From positions 3,247,001-3,311,000 of the forward strand of contig JAJTWR010000231.1 of assembly GCA_021613335.1 (NCBI GenBank): a stretch of DNA of 64,000 nt. Direction: 5' to 3'. The notes beneath the pieces are model-generated. The model had not been told where the DNA came from. It ran no database searches and saw only the letters and a list, made by a program, of their open reading frames with translations. The translations under genes were made by a program, and so were the position numbers. Source of the stretch: Whitmania pigra. Its lineage: Eukaryota; Annelida; Clitellata; Hirudinida; Haemopidae. Shown in pieces: positions 1-18,858 of this stretch (positions within the stretch are counted from its first letter, which is position 1; the number at the start of each line of letters is the position of its first letter).

Positions 1-193
1 CTAAAATAGCAAATCACCACAGAAGAGACTGCAAAACATTAAGTAGAGTTAAAACACGTCTTCTGAGCATTATTTAGTTCGTGCAGGTCATTTTAAGATC
101 GAAGTAATCAAAGTGCAAAACTAACTAATCAATTTGTGTGATTACATTCTTTATGGATTAAAAGCTTTCAACTTTAATATTTCTCCTTTTTTT

Positions 194-5796
<5,603 letters not shown>

Positions 5797-6576
5797 TTAA
5801 ATAGTTGCAATAGATCTTTTCCTTGAAAACTGTTGTAATCACTTATGAAAAATTGGCAATTTTCGCGAATTTTCAAATGACTTTGAATTTATTAAATACT
5901 GTTTAAACAAGGCAGAACTTAAATTATTTGTCAAGATAAGATTCTAAACTGAGTTGTCAAAAAAAAAATCTATTGCTTGGAGCTTGTTGTCACACCGTTG
6001 GTGGCGTTGCCCAAGAAACCATCCAAACATTTGGATGTCATTAAAGGCAACCTCGATGTTTATGTTTATGAACAAACTTTATTTGAAGATTTGCTTGTTT
6101 ATAAATTTCAGTTGGTTGTTAGTGTGGAAAATTGATTTTTTTTGGAAATGTCTGATAGATTTGGTCTGCCTTGTACCACTTGCAATGAAATCCCATGATG
6201 CTACGCGACCACGTAAACAACGGCAAACGGGACCATGTTTGCTAGAGACAAACTCAGTCTCGTGCATCTGCTTACGAATTGTCTTCGGGTGGATATTACC
6301 CAGCTTTCATCGATCTGAGGATTTTCCATAATTGATATCATGCACTTGGGGGCAACATTTGTGATATATGACGAGGGGAGAGGGGAGCTTAAAAATGTGA
6401 CATCACATCAATTGAAAATTTTTTAAATTAACAGAATAAAAATCTGCGCTGCCCAATGCATGAAGTTGGACGATCTCTTCTTTCCTCTTCCTAAGCCCGA
6501 GAATATTTGTAACTTGCCGTTTCGGCGTAATGGTAATGTCGCAGACAGAACCCCAATGCCGCTAGCGTTGCCAAAC

Positions 6577-7239
6577 TAGAGTTGCCGGACGTCTGGCAAA
6601 AGGAAAACATATCCTCCTTTTTATCCCGAGATCCTCCGACCGGTTGGCTAAGTTAAAAACCTTTAAAATGTCCGACTTTTCTTATATTTTATATTATGAT
6701 TTGTATAAATTGTTGTTACAACTTACAATATATTTACATTCTAACGTATATTTACATTGTTACAATTTACAAAGTCTATGCATTTCTGCGAAACAGTTGA
6801 TTGTAGATTAAGGCTCAATGGACAACGGAAAGGAACAGACTCTCGCTGAACTCTGTACAAAGTTCAGTTTGAAGAATCTTGCCTGTGGACAGCTTGTGTC
6901 ATTTCTAACGAGGATCTTCTGTGAAAAGTTGGCTCCTCCGAGAAATAAGTCATGTCATTAATAAAGATTATAAGGTAATGATTGTACAATCGGCTGTTTA
7001 AATAATGTTTTTGACATTTTGAAAAAGGCATCCACTGAATTTATATTTATTTTTTAACATGACTGTTTTTGGTCTATTCACTAAGAGTAAGATGCACTTT
7101 TTGGCAGCTATTGTAATAAAATTGTAGTTATTGTGGGTTTAATTTGGAGCGATTCACCATGAATTGAAAAAAACAATATGTCCTCCTTTGTTTTCTTCTT
7201 TCTGTCCTCCTTTTGGTGCCCACGTATCTGGCAACACTA
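6577..7239. mobile_element. Degraded hAT-type DNA transposon, 663 bp
   Basis: The left end reads TAGAGTTGCCGGA and the right end, reversed, TAGTGTTGCCAGA, matching the hAT terminal rule TAGNG. The flanking 8-mers (TGCCAAAC at 6569-6576 and GTCAAAAC at 7240-7247) agree at five of eight positions. That fits an old 8-bp target duplication. No transposase frame survives, so this is a non-autonomous or internally deleted copy. Confidence 0.6.
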
Positions 7240-7439
7240 GTCAAAACCTCCGCCCCCTCAGTTAATTAAGTAGTTTCTTTCCTCCTGGTTACCTCAGTTT
7301 CTGAATTCTTGCAATTTAGAATAAGGCGTCATAAAGGTATGATGTCCAGAAACAGGTGATGATGAAGAGCTTCTTCCGATGCGCCTCTAGAAAGAAGTAG
7401 GTACTCATCCCCAGACTCCGGCTTGGAAGATGTCATCTG

Positions 7440-7810
7440 AATCGTTCCAAATGAAGAGACACAATGGTGGCAAATGCCAAACTTGCCCTCAGGTGGAGGA
7501 TCCACTGGGCATTTCCTTCTGGAATGTCCTAGTCAAGAAATCCTCTTATGGAACATTAGGTTGAAGCTCAAGATACAGTCACTGTATTTGAGAACTATGA
7601 TTAGCAATTACACTAGCATGGATCTTGTCTACCGGTGGGTTCAAGAAAAGAGAAGAAACCCGATGCAGATTGATTGATCTGACTACACTTAAAACTCTGT
7701 ACATATCATAATATATTTAAGAAAAGTTTTTTTCTGTCATCGATGTTCTTGTTGTCCCCATCCTATTCATCTAGTCATGAAAATGGATGTTAATAAACAC
7801 ACACACACAT
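7440..7810 (+). mobile_element. 5'-truncated LINE, end of ORF2 and 3' tail
   Basis: A Cys-rich stretch near 7470 (CQTCPQ), one frameshift, then HFLLECPSQE resembles the C-X2-C...H...C knuckle near the end of many non-LTR retrotransposon ORF2 proteins. The frame stops at 7675-7677. A 3' tail ends in AATAAACACACACACAC near 7793-7810, like a simple-repeat LINE tail. The clade cannot be set from this fragment. Confidence 0.5.
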
Positions 7811-8055
7811 ACTAAAAAAGTAAACACTTTTTTTTTGTCAGTGTTAATTAATAAGTGTTATCAACAATTAAGACACACCCACTTTTAACAGACTTATTTA
7901 ATCAGCTAAATAAAAAAATTTATCAACACACCAAGTAGCACCAATAAAGAGAAAGTTAATTAAGATTTTACAACTTAATGATTAATAAGTGAATTTAATG
8001 ACTTGAAATCCTCTGAAAACAACTTGTTGCTATCCGCACAACTCAACCCCCATCC

Positions 8056-10777
8056 TCATCTGAATTCATAAACACCTGTACAATATTGGGGAACATGCTT
8101 GAGGTTCAGCGATTGATACCTGCCAAAGCAAATCATGAAATTCAATCAGAATATTATTTAGTGCAACGTTTAGAGAAAGAGATGTATGATTAAGAAGTTT
8201 ATAAGAAATTGTAAAATTACAATGAACTCATTCTGACATTTCAGAATTTCTGTGGAAGTAATAGCCTTCGATGACATTGGTAGACTTCTGAAGGCAAATG
8301 TAATAGAAGCCAGCAAATGAAGCTCCATTTATGTCTTTCTTTGTGTGATCAGGAACCCAAAATTGTTCCTAATTTAAAATTTTTCAGAGGCTTTGATAAA
8401 ACAGCTATATTATCATTTGATTTTCATATTTTAAAATGTTCGATTGGCACAATCATCTTGGCTTGGCTTAAAAATTGCTTTAAATTTATGGAATAGCAAT
8501 AAGACATGTCAAATCAAAACATTATTCAATGTTATTTGGCTAATTACCATACACTAAATTAGAGTATTCAATCACATTTTACGAAGATCCAAATTTTTTA
8601 TGTCTGGTGCCCAAGGGCCAATCTTTTTGAAATTGCCACGTTTTATATAAACTGATTGTTATTTTAATATTTAATTTAACAGATATTCATTAACGAAGTG
8701 GGCATAACTACAACTAACAAATGCTGTTAATATTTTTGGGCCTTTTGCAGCTGAGCACTTCTTATCCATAAATATCTTTGTTATCCAAAATAATTTGTAT
8801 TACACTTATTTATATAATTATTATTATTTATCTTAATTATAATATTATAATATAATTATAAATATTACAAAATAATGAACTTATCACAAATGACCGCTAG
8901 AAAGAGGCTTAATGAATTTGGACAAATAAGGACCTTAAAAGACCAATTTGACCATTAGTGGTGTGTCAGTTATTCTACAAAAGCCACCATTTGAATGAAT
9001 CTGAAAGTTTTTTAAATTAGGAAGTAGTCAGCTCACTCCAGGCTTAAATCATATAAAACCAGTTGAGAGTACTTGCTAGCAACTTATACGTTAACGGCAA
9101 ACAATATTCCAGAGTTCAACTATTAAAAGATTCTTTGACTGAGGTCTAAGATGAGTCATACAAAAGTAGATTAAAAACTTAGTTTTAATATGAAAATTTA
9201 CATTTACTTGTGTTTATCTATATAAAGTTTTTTATTTTTTAAGTATTTCCAATCTTTTTGTGGAAATTTGGAAGAAATACTCATACGTTCAATAAATTAA
9301 TGAATTTATGAATCTAATATACTCCACTACATTATGTTAATGATTGAGCTGCCTGATTCCTAGAGAAACAATGCTAATGTCAAAAAATGGACAATTAAAA
9401 CAAAATTGTCTGATGTTTTGTAAGAAACTATACGTAACTATACAGTTGTGCATATGACAATCATGCACAATTGAATATATTATTACAAATATTATGTAAA
9501 TGTGGAATTTGAGTGGGTATGGGGCTCATGTCAAGGGGTCTACCCATGCCTTAAAAATGTAAAAAAAATCCACAATCAAACCCTTTATTTTTAAAGCAGA
9601 ATTTGCAAACTCTTTTCCCGATGAAGACAAGCTCTTCATCTAACAAGCTACAAATTTGTCATGTGCGCAATTGTCAGTGCTCACAATCGTCCATATGTGC
9701 AAGACGCCCATGTCTGAGTCCCAAAGCCAGAGGAATACCTCTGCATTAACTCATACATTTAGAAAGTACCATCAATTTCTAAAAATATCTCACCAAAGTG
9801 ATATTTGTTGTTTCTTCAAAAGTATTGTCATTGATAAATACCAAATAATAAATAACATGCAGGCTGGTAGAATGGTTGAATTGCTGCATAAGCCAGCAAT
9901 ATGATGTCTGAAACCGAGCCTACACCCTCAGGAAATAGCAATGTATAAATGATTAATGATAAGTATGCCTTGCCATGCATGTTCTGCTATATAAATGAAG
10001 CACATTTGCATTAACAGCTAAAAAAATCCACCAACTTTCCATCTCATATAGAGAAAATCTGAATCCTTCAGCTCATTATAGTCAAAATCATCTGCATTGA
10101 ACTTGCTCAGAAAAGGGCTGAAGCTTGAAAACTGGCTCTGAAGGAAAAGAAGTTGAGAATTAATAATCATTAATCTGCAATAACAGCAGAATAATTTTCA
10201 GGGCCAGCAAAAGTGAAATGCAGTAAGTTTCAGTAAAAGCAAGCTGCCAACTATATTTTATTGTAACTTTAATAATATCTTATAATCAATTATCATATTA
10301 ATATGCAAAACAACAGACAATTCCCTCACCCAATGCTTCCTGTCAACTTCCTCCTCAGCCTCCCATTTTCTCGTAAGGAAAGGAAACTTTTCACTGATTA
10401 TCTCGCCATCAAAATATGTTATAAGAACTCTATGCTCATCTGTTAGTCCACATATATTCAAGTAGCCACATAAGTAGGAGTTTTCCAGATCAACATGCTG
10501 AAAACCAATTTGAAATTCAACTAGAGCTCAATATTATCACACTTTACTGTTGCTCAAGAATACACATTAAGATGTTTTAGTAGGTAAAACCAATAAATTC
10601 AAACTTTCGACCATCGCAAATCCTACAAACCTTCAATGTAACCTCAACTGTGCAGGTGTTCCCCTTACTTTTCTGATGACCATTGAACTTGGATCCATTA
10701 TACAGAGGGCTTTGCACAACTCCTTGCATGGAACTTTTGGCAGGAGGTATCGGATACACAGAATCTCTCGGTCTCAT
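8056..10777 (-). CDS. GID4: GID4, substrate receptor of the CTLH/GID E3 ubiquitin ligase
   Basis: Five exons: 10631-10777, 10330-10497, 10036-10137, 8238-8368, 8056-8119, giving 203 aa. GID4 recognises N-terminal Pro-type degrons and brings substrates to the GID/CTLH ligase. The family's beta-barrel is complete: [88 protein letters not shown], and the C-terminus [20 protein letters not shown], which closely matches vertebrate GID4. I chose the start MRPRDS at 10777. An in-frame ATG at 10828 would add 17 residues, and a possible splice acceptor lies just before 10777. The long variable N-terminus of vertebrate GID4 is absent or not recognisable. Intron 3 (8369-10035) holds a degraded SINE. Confidence 0.95.
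9858..9994 (+). mobile_element. Degraded tRNA-derived SINE copy in a GID4 intron
   Basis: The copy has an A-box-like TGGTAGAATGGTT, a worn B-box-like segment near 9907 and the tail GCTATATAAATGAAGCAC. The same tail sits at the end of the clearer SINE at 55887-56030, so the two appear to be one family. Confidence 0.45.
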
Positions 10778-11260
10778 TGTACCTAAAACTAACTTAAGTC
10801 GCACCACAAACTTAATATGAAAATACAAAGGTCGAATTAAATCTCTGTATAACTAATTACTGGTGTTATTGTTTGTAACAACTAAAACGCGAGACCGAAA
10901 ATATTCCTTAATTTAGCGAGAAAACCCCAGTGGCAAAAAACGTATACCATATTATGTCTAGTTTATTCTGAGGCTCAAATCATGTCAAAATAAATAAGCT
11001 TAATTCTTATTGCACATCATTTTATACTTATTATCAACTAATCAACTGAATTATCAATTTAATATATTTTTGCTGAGGCCGGTCGCATTAGTGGGTTAAG
11101 AATAGCTTTTCGACGGAATAAATAAATAAATTATAAAGATTAGTTTTTTTTGTATTGGATGTAATAATTAAATATCATGAGTTAACTCATCTGTTATTAG
11201 AGACAGTAGTGACCTTTCAACCCTCGCGATGACCTAACTTTTCTTTTTGTCAGTTTCACA

Positions 11261-11449
11261 ATGGCAACATTTTTTAGCAATAATAAACCCAAACTCCCTA
11301 ACAGCACCCCAAAACTGCCGAGAAAGGCGGTGTCTGTACAAAGTATCCGAAAGCGGAAAAAATCACGGAGACAAATTTCAATATTAAAGAAAATCTTATT
11401 ACCATCGAACTTTGAAAGCAATGAAAAGAGACTAAATGGGGTTTTCTAA
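11261..11449 (+). CDS. Short basic ORF, 62 aa, unrecognised
   Basis: It opens CACAATGGCA, a fair start context, and is rich in Lys, Arg, Ser and Pro. It lies divergent to GID4, about 480 bp from that start. It could be the first exon of a gene or a chance ORF: there is no clear donor, continuation or known family. Confidence 0.2.
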   Translation: MATFFSNNKPKLPNSTPKLPRKAVSVQSIRKRKKSRRQISILKKILLPSNFESNEKRLNGVF

Positions 11450-11964
11450 GAATTATCGGCAAAAAAGTCAAGAAATTCTGAGGAAAAGTGAAATCACCCC
11501 CATACTGGGCGAGAGTACTCAGTAACTAGGGGCCTGACAGTTTCAAAGGGCCCACACAGGCCTCACGACGCGATCAGTATTGTCAAACATAACATTACCA
11601 CTATGCCTACTTAAATGTGATGAAGACTTAAAACAAAACACTTACGAGATAGGAGGCACATAATTATGCTTGCTTACACTTTTTTTTGTTTGATGAGTAA
11701 AATTTTTTAAATGTTTTTAATATCAGCTATATTATCAGCTCATGTTATCGTGATTTGTACTTTTTTGTGGGTAAGGTGCTTGAAATCTCTGTCAGTTGCC
11801 CTACTTCTCAAAGCCAGTTACATTATAAAACTATCTCCAAATGGCAACTTAAGCAAATGCAGGTTTATCCACCAATATATCCAGTTAAGGAAATCAAGAC
11901 AAAAATAAAAAATTAACATCAGACAAAACAAATATAAAGTGCTACAGAAAATATTTTTTTAATG
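11450..11964. other. Intergenic, no feature seen
   Basis: This is AT-rich spacer. A 65-aa frame at 11711-11908 has no splice signals or similarity I recognise. I see nothing else here. Confidence 0.5.
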
Positions 11965-13078
11965 TTACTCCCAACATTTAGTAAGATTCAGATGGTTAAG
12001 GTGGTCTTCTGTTTTCATTGGTGGCTTCAATTTTATTAATGTGAACTGGTGTTTTTGTTCTACCAGTCTTTCTTTTTCTCGTTTCAGTTCAATGGCATGC
12101 AGATATGTTTCCTCATCCTAAAAACATAGGCATTTGAATATGAATTAATAATTATGTAATCACTATGAAGACAACCAATGCATTGATTTATAAGTAGAGT
12201 TAATATCTGCGAGTTTCTATTACTTGCTTAAAAAGAGATATCAGATTAGTTACAAATGTCACATGTTGCTGCTAATCTCTTCATATTAATGGCATGTAAT
12301 GCTTAAAATAAGCTACAAAAAGCTTAATGTGAAAGTATGCAGATAAAGTATGCTCTTTATTAAAATGCCTCACAAATGTTATTAAATTTCATCACAAATC
12401 AAAAATCATGTTCACCTCACTCAGAAATGACTTTTGAAGATACAGTCGATTTTCATGATCCTGAAGAAGTCGCTCAGTAGCTTCCCTCTTCATTCTATTG
12501 GTCACTGGCAACACAAGTTGAACTTTTCTGGAATGTTCAAAAAATTGAGTAAAATTATAGCCATACCAGTAAAGTAGTCTGGACAAGGCAACAACAATGT
12601 TTGATATTAAGTTCTAAATTCACCTTTTTTTACTTTTGAATGGAAATGCTTAAATTTTTAAAACATACTGCACTATCCAACAGTAAAATGTAATATAAAA
12701 TAGGAAAGTATGAACAACCCAAATTAAGAGCATCTTACAATTAGTTACTTTAAATAACTGCCATTTGTAATAATAAATTCTAAAAGCTAACTAAATAGAT
12801 ATTTAGTTAAGACCTTGTATAAAAATGGACTTTTTAACATTTACGATAGAATTCCTAAAATACAAACCAATGTGATTAATCATTAATACGTTAACAACAA
12901 GCAATTAACTAATTAAATCAGTTTAAAATAAGTGCTTTGGACGACCAGTGCACTATTCAAATATCAAGTATAGTCTGGGTAATGCTGAAATTGATAAAAT
13001 CATCAATCACCCGCTATCGATCTTCCCTGGAATATGTTTTCTTTTCACGTAAAACATCAAAAGATTTGTCAGCTTCAT
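11965..13078 (-). CDS. Unrecognised small basic protein, 127 aa, three exons
   Basis: Exons 13011-13078, 12416-12578 and 11965-12117 join with phases 2 and 0 and give one clean frame from ATG to TAA. Seen in the protein: a basic N-terminus (MKLTNLLMFYVKRKHIPGK), an aromatic stretch (LLYWYGYNFTQFFEH) and a charged, probably helical C-terminal half (ETYLHAIELKREKERLVEQK). The basic, aromatic N-terminus would suit a small mitochondrial or membrane-associated protein, but this is only a guess. I do not recognise the family. It is head to head with ORAI, 232 bp apart, so they may share a promoter. Confidence 0.55.
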
Positions 13079-13310
13079 CTTTAGAGACTTTTTGACGTCA
13101 ATAAGCTTGGAGGGTCAAGCAACCTCTTATCGCCTGCCTGTAATCGAGGTTCGTGTGAATAGGCTTTGATTTTAAATTGAAGAAAAATTTATAAAAAAAA
13201 ATTATTGTAATAAACGCTTTTTTGCAGTTTTTTCAACATCAAAACATGTCAAAAATAGCCATTATTTTTTTGTGTGTTGGTTATGAATTATCAGTTGTTA
13301 TGAACCTTCG
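13079..13310. promoter_or_regulatory. Shared bidirectional promoter region (unnamed gene / ORAI)
   Basis: Only 232 bp separate the start codons of two divergent genes, so both 5' UTRs and core promoters must lie here or overlap. No TATA box stands out. A CGTCA-type motif (TGACGTCA) lies near 13093-13100, a perfect cAMP-response-element palindrome. This is inferred from spacing and motif only. Confidence 0.5.
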
Positions 13311-14307
13311 ATGGCGAGCGTTTCGGATGATAGGCTTAGAAATCACACGGAATTGAACCTATTACTATGGAAGCGATTACTTCTTGGTAAAGCAAAATTG
13401 AAAGCTTCGAGTAGGACGTCAGCGCTCCTATCTGGTTTTGCCATGGTAGGCTTTTTGACAGCTATTTTATGATATATCAAAGAATAATAGTATTTGACAC
13501 ACACCAGGTAGCCATGGTAGAAATAGAGTTAGGACCGCAAACGTCGGAAGCCCTTCTTATTAGTTTCAGTGTGATCACCACTCTGGTGGTTGCAGTTCAC
13601 TTGCTAGCCCTTATGATAAGTACTTGCATTCTTCCACATATCGAAGCTGTTGGCGATGTGCACCACTTTGGCGCTGTCACCGATTCGCCACATACACACT
13701 TACATTGGTAAGATTTCAAAAAATTTATGGTTCTTAAATATTGTTTACGATTTTTTTTTAAATGAGTCACATAAACTTATATATTTTTAGAAAAAATATC
13801 ATATAAATAGAACAATCTTCACTTAATATACATAATAAGATAAATAAATTGTAAATAAGGAATTATTAGAAGCTAAGATTTCGAAAATCAAATTCTAAGT
13901 TCTCATAAGCCATTCGTTGCAGGTATATAGAATTGGCTTGGATATTTTCAACTGGCGTCGGAATACTGCTTTTTCTTGCTCAAATGGCTATCTTGGTGTG
14001 GGTCCGTTTCTATGATTTAAGTAATTCAGCCCACATCGCATCTACAGCCATCATAGTTCCTGTCCTTCTTGTATTCATAGCCTTTGCTATCCATTTCTAT
14101 CGTAGACTGGTCTCAATCAAATATGAGAGTTCTACAAAGGGCCTAGCAGAAGTAGAAAAGATGGCCCTTGATTTAGAGTCAAACAAGACAAATGAGGAAA
14201 CTGCTTGGTACTATACGATGCCCCTCCTAGAATCATGGAAAAAGTCAACCGGCCATTCCAAGAAGTGCTCAATATCTGAGAATCATTCGTCTGTTATCGA
14301 AGTGTAA
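13311..14307 (+). CDS. ORAI: ORAI store-operated calcium channel
   Basis: Three exons (13311-13445, 13508-13707, 13923-14307) give 239 aa. ORAI forms the hexameric CRAC channel pore in the plasma membrane, opened by STIM when ER calcium falls. The N-terminal helix and gating segment match the family ([18 protein letters not shown]). The selectivity glutamate is E50 in VAMVEIEL, equivalent to E106 of human ORAI1. TM2 holds [19 protein letters not shown]3 [18 protein letters not shown], and TM4 [19 protein letters not shown]. The TM3-TM4 loop is short compared with human ORAI1. A short cytoplasmic tail follows, with a predicted helix ([14 protein letters not shown]) like the STIM-binding region. 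A polyadenylation signal AATAAA is at 14512. It converges on ANKS3. Confidence 0.97.
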
Positions 14308-14742
14308 TGCTGAATAGTATTAAATCATGAGTTTCAAAACTTTCTGAAGTTTTTGTTGAATTTATATTAAGTTGGCAAGTTTCTTTGTGCCAGACAATCT
14401 AGTCAAATCTTTTCCTTGTCAGTTAACCTAGTAGCTGTATTGGTCATACTTTTATCAGAGTTTCATTAAAAGTAATGTTGGCATTGGTAATATAATCTTT
14501 TTCTCATTTTTAATAAATTGTTTTCAAAGACATCCTGCAAAAAAATTGAACTTTATTAAAAACAAATGCCTTGAAATCCAATTAATTGACATAATAAATA
14601 AACATTAGCATCTAAAACATTCAACATTAACTGTCAAATTATCTACACAAGAAAGTCTTTCACAAATATGAATACAAGTGGGAAATTCATCATAACAAAA
14701 GTGAAGAAATACATGTGCAGATTGCACTGCTGTAAATCAGGC

Positions 14743-17700
14743 CTAGCTTCTATTTTGTGCGTTTACGATAAGTGAATGGGTGTCGTTGCAAATAGCGTTC
14801 AGTAGGACTTCCATGTCTGAAAAACATCGTCTGAGTTTATTTGCATTTTGAAGGTAGCAGTGATGTATCTTGGCATCCCCTTGCCCTGTGCTGACTCCAG
14901 TGCTTTGTTTTGAAATGGAACATTCAAATTCTTTGATGCATTCCCTAAAAAGAATTAGTGATCGTTATTGATCGTAAACCTAGATTTTAATAGTAATAAT
15001 AGATTTTATAAAAATTTCACAACAGGCAAGAAAAGATCTCGAAAAATTTAGTAAGAATTTATGTTGTTTTTGTTGTAGGTAAAGCAGCATAGTTTCCTCA
15101 TTAACTTAATAATTATATTAGTTATAATAATTATTATTATTATTAACTATTCAAGTTAACACTGGACAATCCCTCAGCAAAAGTACATCAAATATTTGTA
15201 TGCCTAACCAAAAACCAGAAAAGTCACACAAAACAAGCATTCAAGCATTGAAACTTACCCCAAGTTAGCAATGAGAACATCTTTCCTAGCGGAGAATCTG
15301 TTGAAATGTTGGATGAGTCTGTCGACAAATTCATGTAGCTCCATTCTATCCCTCATCAGACACGACTCGAGAGTGGCACGAAGTTGTTCTTCCCTCTGGA
15401 GGTGCTGCTCCAGATGCTGATTCCTCTGCAGAAAATTGACAAAGGATATTTACAAACTTTATATCTTTGAATCGTGGTTCACGCTTAATTTAAACAATAC
15501 AAAAGCGTCCCTACACTAATTTTTTTCTTCAAATTACTTGGAAACGCATATATCACTTTTTTAAAATTAAAAATCTCTGTTAATTTGAGTTACCTGGTGC
15601 AAATTGAGGATAATCTCTTGTAATTCACCCTCTTGTGGTAAAGGACTACAACTTGATTGATAAGTTGTTGCAGGGGATGCACCTCCATGCCAGCGATTTA
15701 TAGCCATCATCATTTTCTTTCTTGGTCCAAGGAGGCTTGCAGAATTTCAACCAAGCTGAATATGGATCTATTGACATGAATGTTTACATTCCTAGTCATA
15801 CAAACTTACTTAACTCCAATTTCTTTGAGGTCATTATCTGTTAGTGTGAGAAACACTGCTAGATCAACATCTTGCTCTTCAAAGATGGGGCTATACTTAG
15901 CTAATCCCAACTCTACTAGAAGTTGATGAAGATTCATTGGAGGATAGTTACTAGGCATTGGAAAGTTTGACTGAGGAGAAGAAACCTTCTGTTGAATGTT
16001 GTAAACTGAATGTTGGTTGGTTGATATTTGAGATGAAACATGGTTCCCACTGTGTGCTGAGGTGGTTTGTGGTGCTGCAGTCCATGGAGAATGGCTTGAC
16101 TGGATGGGGGTCTGGCCTAATAGCAGTAATACAAAAGATTAGTCCAAGGAATTGAGTTCACAAATTGAATTCAACCCACTTATAATAAGAATAGTCTGGT
16201 TAAAATTCAAGTGAATTAGGTGGTTCTTACCTCCTTGAATGATCAATTTCTTCTTCATGAGTTCTTGTATAACTTCAGGACCTTGCATTATAATGCCTTA
16301 AGGAAAGACAAGACTTGTTACAAAAATTAGATTCAATGATTGCAAAAAAAAAAAAAACAAATAACCAACTCGGTAGCTTGTTCTGGTTTGGATTAATGAC
16401 ATGATCTGCACTTCTTGTCGCGTGTGCTGTTCAATACATTCAACATGAACTCATTAATGGTTTCTTCTGTTATAATAATGGTTGAATTCGATGCAAATGA
16501 AATAAATGTTGATGAGAGGTAGTTTTTAGAAAGAATATTCCAAATCTAAAGTTTCATCAATAATTGAATTTGAAGCTACATAAAATGTACAACACACTAG
16601 ACCTATAAAACCATTACAGGAATATTCATTCTTAATTTTTGTCTTTGTTAGAAAGATATTTGGATTAAAAAAAAAAGCATGCTCATCAATAAGTGAGTGA
16701 GTATTGCCTTAAGTCAACTCATACAGGCTATTGTCCTGAAGTGAATTCAGTACCTTTTGTTCAAGTGCAGATAATTTAACATTATCATCCTCATCTTTTT
16801 CAACAAACTGAAGCAATCTATAAACAGCTGGTTATGAAATTGCTTAAAAGTTTGACAAACATCACCATAACAACCATTTTCCAGCCTTTTGGCATGCTCC
16901 TTGATGAGAGATACAATCTTTGAATGCCCTTTCAACATTGCCATTGCTAAGGCAGAGTGGCCGTGCTTGTTGATGGCTTTGAAATTGATTCCCTTAAATA
17001 AAGAACTATTTTAAAAGCCTCTTAACAATGAAAGAGCAAAATTCTCTAGTAATAATTATCACTATCACTATTATTATTATTATTATCACTATTATTATTC
17101 ATAATTTTATGGCTTCTTCTAATGCCTCATTTTGGCTGTAACATTCATAACGTAACTTCATAAAATATTTGATATTATCTTGGTACAAAATGAAGAACAA
17201 TATTTAATTAATGGGTCGCACTTCTCATTGCGAATCTTTCCCCACCTCAAATTTATGTAAAAGTTAACTTTAAAAGCTCCATAAAATGCTCATTTACTTG
17301 ATGCAAAAAGTATTGAACGATGACTTCGTGCCCGGATGAAGCTGCCTCCATGAGAGGGGTCGCACCATTCACAGGTTCACTTGGGGAAAATGAAACATTC
17401 TTAATTAAATTTGTAAAATTATTTCTAAGGAATCAACAACAAATACAAAGTAGCCCAATATCTACTTAGAGTAACGTAAGGATAAATGTATATTCAATTT
17501 TATGGCAGACCACACAGAACAAGACGCAGAACACAATAATCAATACACAAAACAAAATATATAAAATTATTTTATTCAAATAAGGTTTTTTTTTTTGGAA
17601 ATTCAAGTTTCGTTACAAACTGATCGATAGGAAAGTAATGAATAATAAATCGTCATAATCATCATCATTCCCACCTGATGTTGGCATTGGCACCCCTGTC

Positions 17701-18858
17701 CAAAAGCAACTTGACAACATTTTGATGGCCAGAAAATGTGGCATGATACAATGCCGTCCAGCCTTTGCAATCCACGGCATCGATGAATGCGTGTTGCTGA
17801 GGGCACATAAAAAATATAAATCCTATTTAACTAATTTTATTTTAATGGGAACTTTGGCATTAAATATAACTGGATGCTATTTTGACGAGATTAATAAAAT
17901 TAAAATTCAAAAAGTGGCTTTTGGCATGCCATGAGTTTTAAAAGATCACCAAATGCTTTTGGTCAATTAAATGTTTGGATCATTATGGTAAAAAAGAAAG
18001 TTATAATAAAGGACTCAGAAAAAGAAGATTGTAGGAGCACATGAAGATATTTTCATATTAAATATGTTAGTATGTATCTTTATTTAATGGGAAAAAATTA
18101 AAGTTATAAAACTTGCAGTAATAAATGGATGTAATAAAACAAAGCCCAATCAAATCTTACTTCTAAGAGGCATCTAGCTATCCCATCATTGCCACAACTG
18201 GCCGCCAGCATGAGGGGTGTGGCCTGCTTGTCATTGATTGAGTTGACTGAGACTCCAGCCTCCAACAGGAGTGTAACAACATTCTCATGACCAGTGTAAC
18301 AGGCATACATCAATGGGGTCCATCCACCTCTGTTTTTCATATCAAGAGATGTCTCTCGACTGAATGGTAGAGAGATCACAATTTGTCTAATGCATAATGA
18401 GCTTTTGATTTTCTTGTATTGTAAAATATCAGATTAAATTAATCATTGTGAATGAAAGAAACACAATTAAACCTTTAAGTATTAACTTTCTAATATGAGC
18501 TTGTACATGCATTTAGATGCAGTCGTCTATAAATTCACTTAGTTTAATAAAAGATGAGCTACTTTGAAAAACGTTAACAGCCTTAGAGATAAATGTTTCA
18601 GCCAACAACCTTTAACAATTGCTAGACTATAAATTTCAACGCAATGTTTTAAATCTAAAATAACCTCCCAATTAATCTTCTCACGCATTCGTAGTGTCCT
18701 ATGCTGCATTCGGTATGGAGATCCAAATGATAGAGCTGGAATTCGTGTCCCACTTTATTTCTATCTTCATTTAGCTTTTCCCCAATCCAAATGTTAAGAC
18801 TTTTGTCGTAAACATTCTCTTCTGACGCTTCATCAGTTAGTTCAGAATTTGTTGCCAT
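14743..18858 (-). CDS. ANKS3: ANKS3, ankyrin-repeat and SAM-domain protein
   Basis: Ten exons (18665-18858, 18161-18359, 17675-17796, 17298-17379, 16875-16992, 16231-16281, 15810-16116, 15594-15735, 15259-15425, 14743-14944) give 527 aa with all phases consistent. In vertebrates ANKS3 is a cytosolic scaffold that binds ANKS6 and BICC1 through its SAM domain in the ciliary/nephronophthisis network. Seen: N-terminus [10 protein letters not shown] as in vertebrates, ankyrin repeats ([85 protein letters not shown]), a Ser/Gln-rich linker, a SAM domain near 317-377 ([20 protein letters not shown], then LLGPRKKM) and a coiled-coil C-terminus. The linker is shorter than in human ANKS3. It is head to head with BRIP1. 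Confidence 0.95.
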
